Origin: Isoptericola sp. AK164
GTDB taxonomy: Bacteria > Actinomycetota > Actinomycetes > Actinomycetales > Cellulomonadaceae
Direction: 5' to 3'
DNA: 64,000 nt
Assembly: GCF_029643425.1 (NCBI RefSeq)
Contig: NZ_CP119106.1
Location: forward strand, 124,001-188,000
The position numbers and the translations under genes were made by a program. The first letter of the stretch is position 1. Each line of letters opens with the position of its first letter. The notes beneath the pieces were generated by a model that was given only the letters and a program-made list of their open reading frames with translations, did no database searches and was not told where the DNA came from. Of this stretch, positions 60,661 through 64,000 are shown piece after piece.

Positions 60661-61350
60661 CTACGACTCCCGCGAGAGCGTGCCGGTGGCGACGTCGACG
60701 CGGTAGTGCTCGTCGTCGTCCCCGAGGTCGACCTCGACCTCCCAGTAGGCGATGCCGTCGTCCTCCTCGAGCTCGGCCTTGTCGAGGACGCCGCCCGAGG
60801 ACTCGACGACACGGACGATCGCCTCGCTCAGGCTGACCTGCGCGCGTCCGAGGGCCTCGCGGTCGTCGTCGCCGAGGTCGTCGCGCTTCGTGTCGGTCGT
60901 CGCGATGCCGGTGTCGTTCGCCTCGGCCTTGACCTTGAGCCGGTCGCCGCCCTGCGTGAGCTCCAGCTTCCAGCGCGTGCCGTCGTCGTCGCCCTCGACC
61001 TTGAAGGCGCCCGCGCCGAATGTCGCCTCCATCGCGGCGATGGTCTGCAGGGCGCGGTCGGTGTGCGGGTCGAACGACGGGTAGGTGGGGGTGTCGGCCG
61101 GCGCGGGTTCCTCGGCCTGTGGGCTCGGGGTGTCCGACGGCGACGGGCTGGGGTCCGCCGACGGCTCGGTCGGCGTGCTGCTCGGTGCGGGCGACGTCTC
61201 CGCGGGGGTGGCAGCCGGCGTGGCCGCGTCGGGAGCGGGCGCCACGTCGGCGGAGCAGGCTGCGAGAGCGAGGGCTGCCGCGACGACGACGGCACCGGTG
61301 CGGGCCGCCCGTCGGGCCGGGGCGAGGCGGTGGGCAGGGCAGGACGGCAT
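60661..61350 (-). CDS. PepSY-like lipoprotein
   Basis: A 229-residue lipoprotein: basic N-terminus, hydrophobic stretch and lipobox LAAC (Cys32), a Thr/Pro/Ser-rich spacer of about 60 residues (SPAPSSTPTEPSADPSPSPS), then two PepSY-like repeats (ALQTIAAMEATFGAGAFKVE, and SLSEAIVRVVESSGGVLDKA with YWEVEVDLGDDDEHYRVDVA). PepSY domains may inhibit extracellular proteases. An ATG three codons upstream (61359) is equally possible. Confidence 0.8.
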   Translation of the reverse strand: MPSCPAHRLAPARRAARTGAVVVAAALALAACSADVAPAPDAATPAATPAETSPAPSSTPTEPSADPSPSPSDTPSPQAEEPAPADTPTYPSFDPHTDRALQTIAAMEATFGAGAFKVEGDDDGTRWKLELTQGGDRLKVKAEANDTGIATTDTKRDDLGDDDREALGRAQVSLSEAIVRVVESSGGVLDKAELEEDDGIAYWEVEVDLGDDDEHYRVDVATGTLSRES

Positions 61351-61452
61351 GGCGGCCATTGTGGCGGAGTTGGACGGGAGCGGGACAGGCGCTCGCTGCG
61401 AGACCTGGGGAACGTCCGTGACCTGAACCGATTCGTCGAGTACGAAGGGAGC

Positions 61453-63116
61453 ATGCCGCGCACGTACCCCTCGACGCCGGACTTCCCGGACGACGGCGGA
61501 GCCGAACGTGCGGTGTGGGAGGCGCTGCGCGCGGAGCTCCCGGACGACGTCGTCGTCTGCCACGGGGTGAACCTTCAGGAGTACGACCAGGAGTACGAGA
61601 TCGACCTGCTCGTCGCCTGGCCCGGCGTCGGGATCGCCGTCGTCGAGGTCAAGGGTGGGTACATCGAGCGGTCCGGCGGGTCCTGGTACCAGGGCAGCGG
61701 CGACGCGCGGCATCGCATCCAGCCGGTCCGGCAGGTGCAGAGCGCCCGCCACGTGCTGCAGGCGCTGCTGCGCGAGCGCGGCGAGCCGGCGTCGTCGTCG
61801 CGCACCGCGCACCTCGTGGCGTTCCCGCACCGCTACGTCTCGGGCGGGTGGGACTCGTTCGACCTGCCGCGGGACATGGTGATCGGGCGCGACGACCTCG
61901 AGAGTCCCGGCGGCGTGGCGGACCGCGTCAAGCACGCGATCGAGCGGCACGGCCAGGGGTACGCCCCGCTCGACGAGGACGCGCTGGACGGGCTCGTCGC
62001 CTGCGTGGCCGGCGGGTTCCCCAGCCAGTCGGAGCACCTGACGCGCGCGCTGGAGCACGAGACCCGGCTCGAGCAGATGACCCGAGACCAGGTGCAGATC
62101 CTGCGTGCCCTGTCGCAGGTGCGGCGGATGCGGGTGGTCGGCGGCGCCGGCTCGGGCAAGACCTACCTGGCGCTGGAGCAGGCCCGACGGCGGACCCGGG
62201 CGGGGGAGCGGGTGGCGCTGCTGTGCTACTCGCGGGGCCTCGGCCGGTACTTCCAGCGGATCACCGCGACCTGGCCCCGCCGCGACCGACCCGCCTACGT
62301 CGGCCTGTTCCACGAGCTGCCGGTCTCCTGGGGTGCCGTCGGCGGGCGCGACGACGACCCCGACTACTGGGAGCGGCACCTGCCGACCGAGCTGGGGCGG
62401 CTCGCGGCGCTGCGCGGACCGGACGAGCTGTTCGACGCCGTCGTCGTCGACGAGGCGCAGGACTTCGGCGACCTGTGGTGGCCCTCCCTGCTGCGGTGCC
62501 TGCGGGACGCCGACACCGGTGGGGTGTACGTGTTCCTCGACGACGCGCAGCGGGTCTTCCCCCGCGACGGCAGGTGCCGCTGGAGCTCACGCCGGTGACC
62601 CTGGACGAGAACCTGCGGTCCACCAAGCAGATCGCACAGGTCTTCGGTGCGCTGTCCGACGACGTGGTGAAGCCCCGAGGGCTCGACGGACCACCCGTGC
62701 GGGTGGTCGACGTGCCCGCCGAGGCCGCGGTCGAGGCGGCGGACGACGCCGTCGAGGCGCTGCTCGCCGAGGGATGGGAACCCGGCTCGATGGCGCTGCT
62801 CGCGACCGGACGCCGGCACCCCGAGCAGGTCAACGAGGTGGAACTCGGCGGGTAGGCGGAGTACTGGGACGCGTTCTTCGCCGAGCAGGACGTGTTCTAC
62901 GGGCACGTCCTCGGGTTCAAAGGGCTCGAGCGGTCGGTGGTGGTGCTGGCCGTCAACGGGGTGCGAGACCTCGAGCGGGCGCGGGAGATGCTGTACACCG
63001 GGCTGTCGCGGGCGCGGACGCTGCTCGTCGTGGTCGGGGATCGCGAGTGGATCGAGGTGATCGGCGGGGAAGCCGTGTGCAAGAGGCTGGAGAAGGCGGA
63101 GGGGTGGCGTGCATAG
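61453..63116 (+). pseudogene. Disrupted NERD-domain SF1 (UvrD-like) helicase
   Basis: Residues encoded from 61453 show an N-terminal NERD nuclease-related domain (YEIDLLVAWPGVGIAVVEVK), Walker A VVGGAGSGKTYLAL and motif II VVVDEAQDFGDLWW. Near 62571 the frame shifts: in frame the gene ends SSRR at 62598, but one base later it continues QVPLELTPVTLDENLRSTKQ, as a UvrD helicase should, so one C seems missing. That second frame then meets TAG at 62853-62855, yet coding resumes in the same frame (AEYWDAFFAEQDVFYGHVLG, MLYTGLSRARTLLVVV) to 63116. Two lesions imply a pseudogene unless the assembly is wrong. It would otherwise be a DNA repair or defence helicase. Confidence 0.85.
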
Positions 63117-63435
63117 TTCAGATCTCCGCAATGCTGCAAACTGGGTACCACATCCACGCCGTGAGTATTGTGGATTTGCAGGCTCTCTGAAGTTTACCGG
63201 GCGGAGAGACGAATCTCGAATACTTGGTGAGTATCGAGATTCAGCGCGACGACCGACCCGCTCAGGCAGACTATTGACTACTCTAGGAATCCGCCCAGGT
63301 GTCAGTCGCGGGACGCGGTGAACCGGGCCGCGCAACGAAAGTTTGAGCCGAACGCTAGCACGCAGCATGGGGCGGTCGATCGGACAGGCCTTGGAGCAGC
63401 AGAAGTGCTAGTTGGCCAATGAGAGACGAGGGCAA
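63117..63435. other. 319-bp non-coding stretch of changed base composition
   Basis: Directly after the broken helicase the sequence becomes clearly more AT-rich than the rest of the window. It holds one bulged hairpin (63211-63242) and no supported coding frame; short frames here lack ribosome sites and normal codon bias. Confidence 0.6.
63211..63242. repeat. Bulged 13-bp inverted repeat
   Basis: GAATCTCGAATACT (63211-63224) pairs with AGTATCGAGATTC (63230-63242) with one bulged A and a 5-bp loop. AT-richer than other hairpins in the window; could be an operator or part of an island end. Confidence 0.6.
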
Positions 63436-63837
63436 ATGGGAACTGAATGTATGCACGGGATGGAGGAGTCCTGGTGCGGGATTTGTCGGGGACTGGACCC
63501 GCAGGCAGGCGGCGACGGACGATCCGCAGGTCCCTACGGCGGGTGCACCAAGGAGGATCAGATCAACGAGATCTGCGACATTGTTGGGCACCCACGAGTC
63601 CACCTCCCGCGAGGTGGCGGTAGCAGCCTTCCATCTAGTGTCTTCTATGCCGCTGCGCAGCATGTTGGGGTGGCGGCGGGGTCAATGCCTGAAATTGCTG
63701 AGGCGATCGCACGAGAAGCAGGGATCGCATGGGGGTCCGATTGTGACAGCCGAGGCTCGATCTCGGGCGGCGGATCGACAGTTACTGCCAAGGGTCTCGA
63801 CGTCCTGATCAGGGCGCTCCGAATCCTGCGACCGTAG
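63436..63837 (+). CDS. Unknown protein with CxH/CxxC zinc-like motif
   Basis: A 133-residue protein beginning MGTECMHGMEESWCGICRG, where C-x-H-x6-C-x2-C looks like a small zinc site. A Gly/Asp linker precedes a second region (SSVFYAAAQHVGVAAGSMPE, then IAEAIAREAGIAWGSDCDSR and LDVLIRALRIL) that looks like a compact helical domain. No family recognised. GAGGG lies 3 bp before ATG 63436, which is close; TTG 63412 and ATG 63451 are alternatives. Codon use is less GC-biased than the rest of the window, suggesting transfer. Confidence 0.5.
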   Translation: MGTECMHGMEESWCGICRGLDPQAGGDGRSAGPYGGCTKEDQINEICDIVGHPRVHLPRGGGSSLPSSVFYAAAQHVGVAAGSMPEIAEAIAREAGIAWGSDCDSRGSISGGGSTVTAKGLDVLIRALRILRP

Positions 63838-64000
63838 GATCGGGCAGAGCAATCACTATGTCGGCGAGAGCGCCGATTCGTCGAAATGTGGTGATTGAGG
63901 AATGGAAAACAAAAACAACAGACCAATTATTCGGAGCGGCCAGAGATTCGCTGACTGCTAAGAGTTTCTGCGATCCTTGTTCTCAGGTCTCCGCCCGAAT

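Noticed and set aside
62843-62862. GGGTAGGC at the helicase pseudogene stop as another repeat unit
   Set aside because: Single occurrence with G in place of A in the core and no neighbour at plus or minus 20 bp.
63645-63926. Minus-strand Cys/Arg-rich frame at the right end
   Set aside because: No ribosome site and a composition expected from the opposite strand of the plus-strand gene.

Overview
The window is very GC-rich (strong G/C at third codon positions, many GTG starts, 4-bp ATGA/GTGA stop-start overlaps) and carries actinobacterial families throughout: an LpqI-like GH3 lipoprotein, an Excalibur-domain protein, an HspR-type HAIR operator before hsp20, a MetP/MetS-type transporter, an oleABCD cluster and AldO-like alditol oxidase. 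The best guess is a Micrococcales member (Cellulomonas/Promicromonospora-like). I cannot place it to genus. It reads as chromosome: no rRNA, tRNA, IS transposase or CRISPR array was seen.

Layout. 1-4403: YrhK-domain fragment, M20 amidohydrolase, coiled-coil lipoprotein and 5-oxoprolinase genes (pxpBC, pxpA). 4586-7921: a large M15 (VanY-like) wall peptidase with repeat-rich tail, coupled to a DUF2087 gene, a YbaK deacylase and possibly an 18-residue peptide; then a STAS protein. 8388-15664: an arabino-oligosaccharide locus (LacI repressor, sugar ABC transporter without its own ATPase, GH51 arabinofuranosidase) followed by an alditol oxidase. 15777-20681: MetP/MetS transporter and a polar amino-acid ABC transporter. 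20733-25441: secreted protein, ECF sigma factor with coupled membrane protein, OmpR-type two-component system and a small secreted protein. 25556-32577: Excalibur protein, a 1232-residue Cas4-like nuclease/helicase, a glycine-rich protein, cspA and an aldo/keto reductase. 32761-39847: liv branched-chain amino-acid transporter genes, with livK converging on livHMGF and an orphan AbiEi/DUF559-type gene between them. 40245-45542: oligopeptidase B, GH3 lipoprotein, SRPBCC protein, threonine aldolase. 45794-50546: oleA, a fused oleBC, and oleD, the pathway for long-chain olefins. 50615-61350: GNAT, EEP phosphodiesterase, methyltransferase with a His-rich insert, MetE-C-like protein, MNT nucleotidyltransferase with the stump of its HEPN partner, hsp20, monooxygenase-like protein, YchJ, NarL-type two-component pair, DUF4352 and PepSY lipoproteins. 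61453-63116: a NERD-helicase gene broken by a frameshift and an in-frame stop. From about 63117 the composition becomes visibly more AT-rich, as at the edge of an acquired island.

The most unusual signal is non-coding. A 20-bp-period tandem repeat (core GAGGTAGGC, consensus near GAGGTAGGCAACCTTCCGGC) occurs in four blocks totalling about 19 units between 30234 and 35668. In two blocks the TAG of a unit is the stop codon of the adjacent gene (the nuclease/helicase and livF). Every block reads in the sense direction of the gene it follows, and two blocks flank the AbiEi-like gene in inverted orientation. Separately, long (20-29 bp) inverted repeats of unrelated sequence sit in at least four intergenic gaps, and another (21-bp perfect arms) lies inside the oleB-oleC linker coding sequence, suggesting that such an element took part in fusing the two genes.

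Regulation visible in sequence includes a LacI operator, three 11-bp-spaced direct repeats beside the OmpR-type regulator, a palindrome over the livH -35 region, a palindrome before the MNT gene, a 20-bp perfect palindrome before the SRPBCC gene, a HAIR element before hsp20, and many genes whose -10-like hexamer lies only 6-7 bp before the start codon, predicting leaderless mRNAs.
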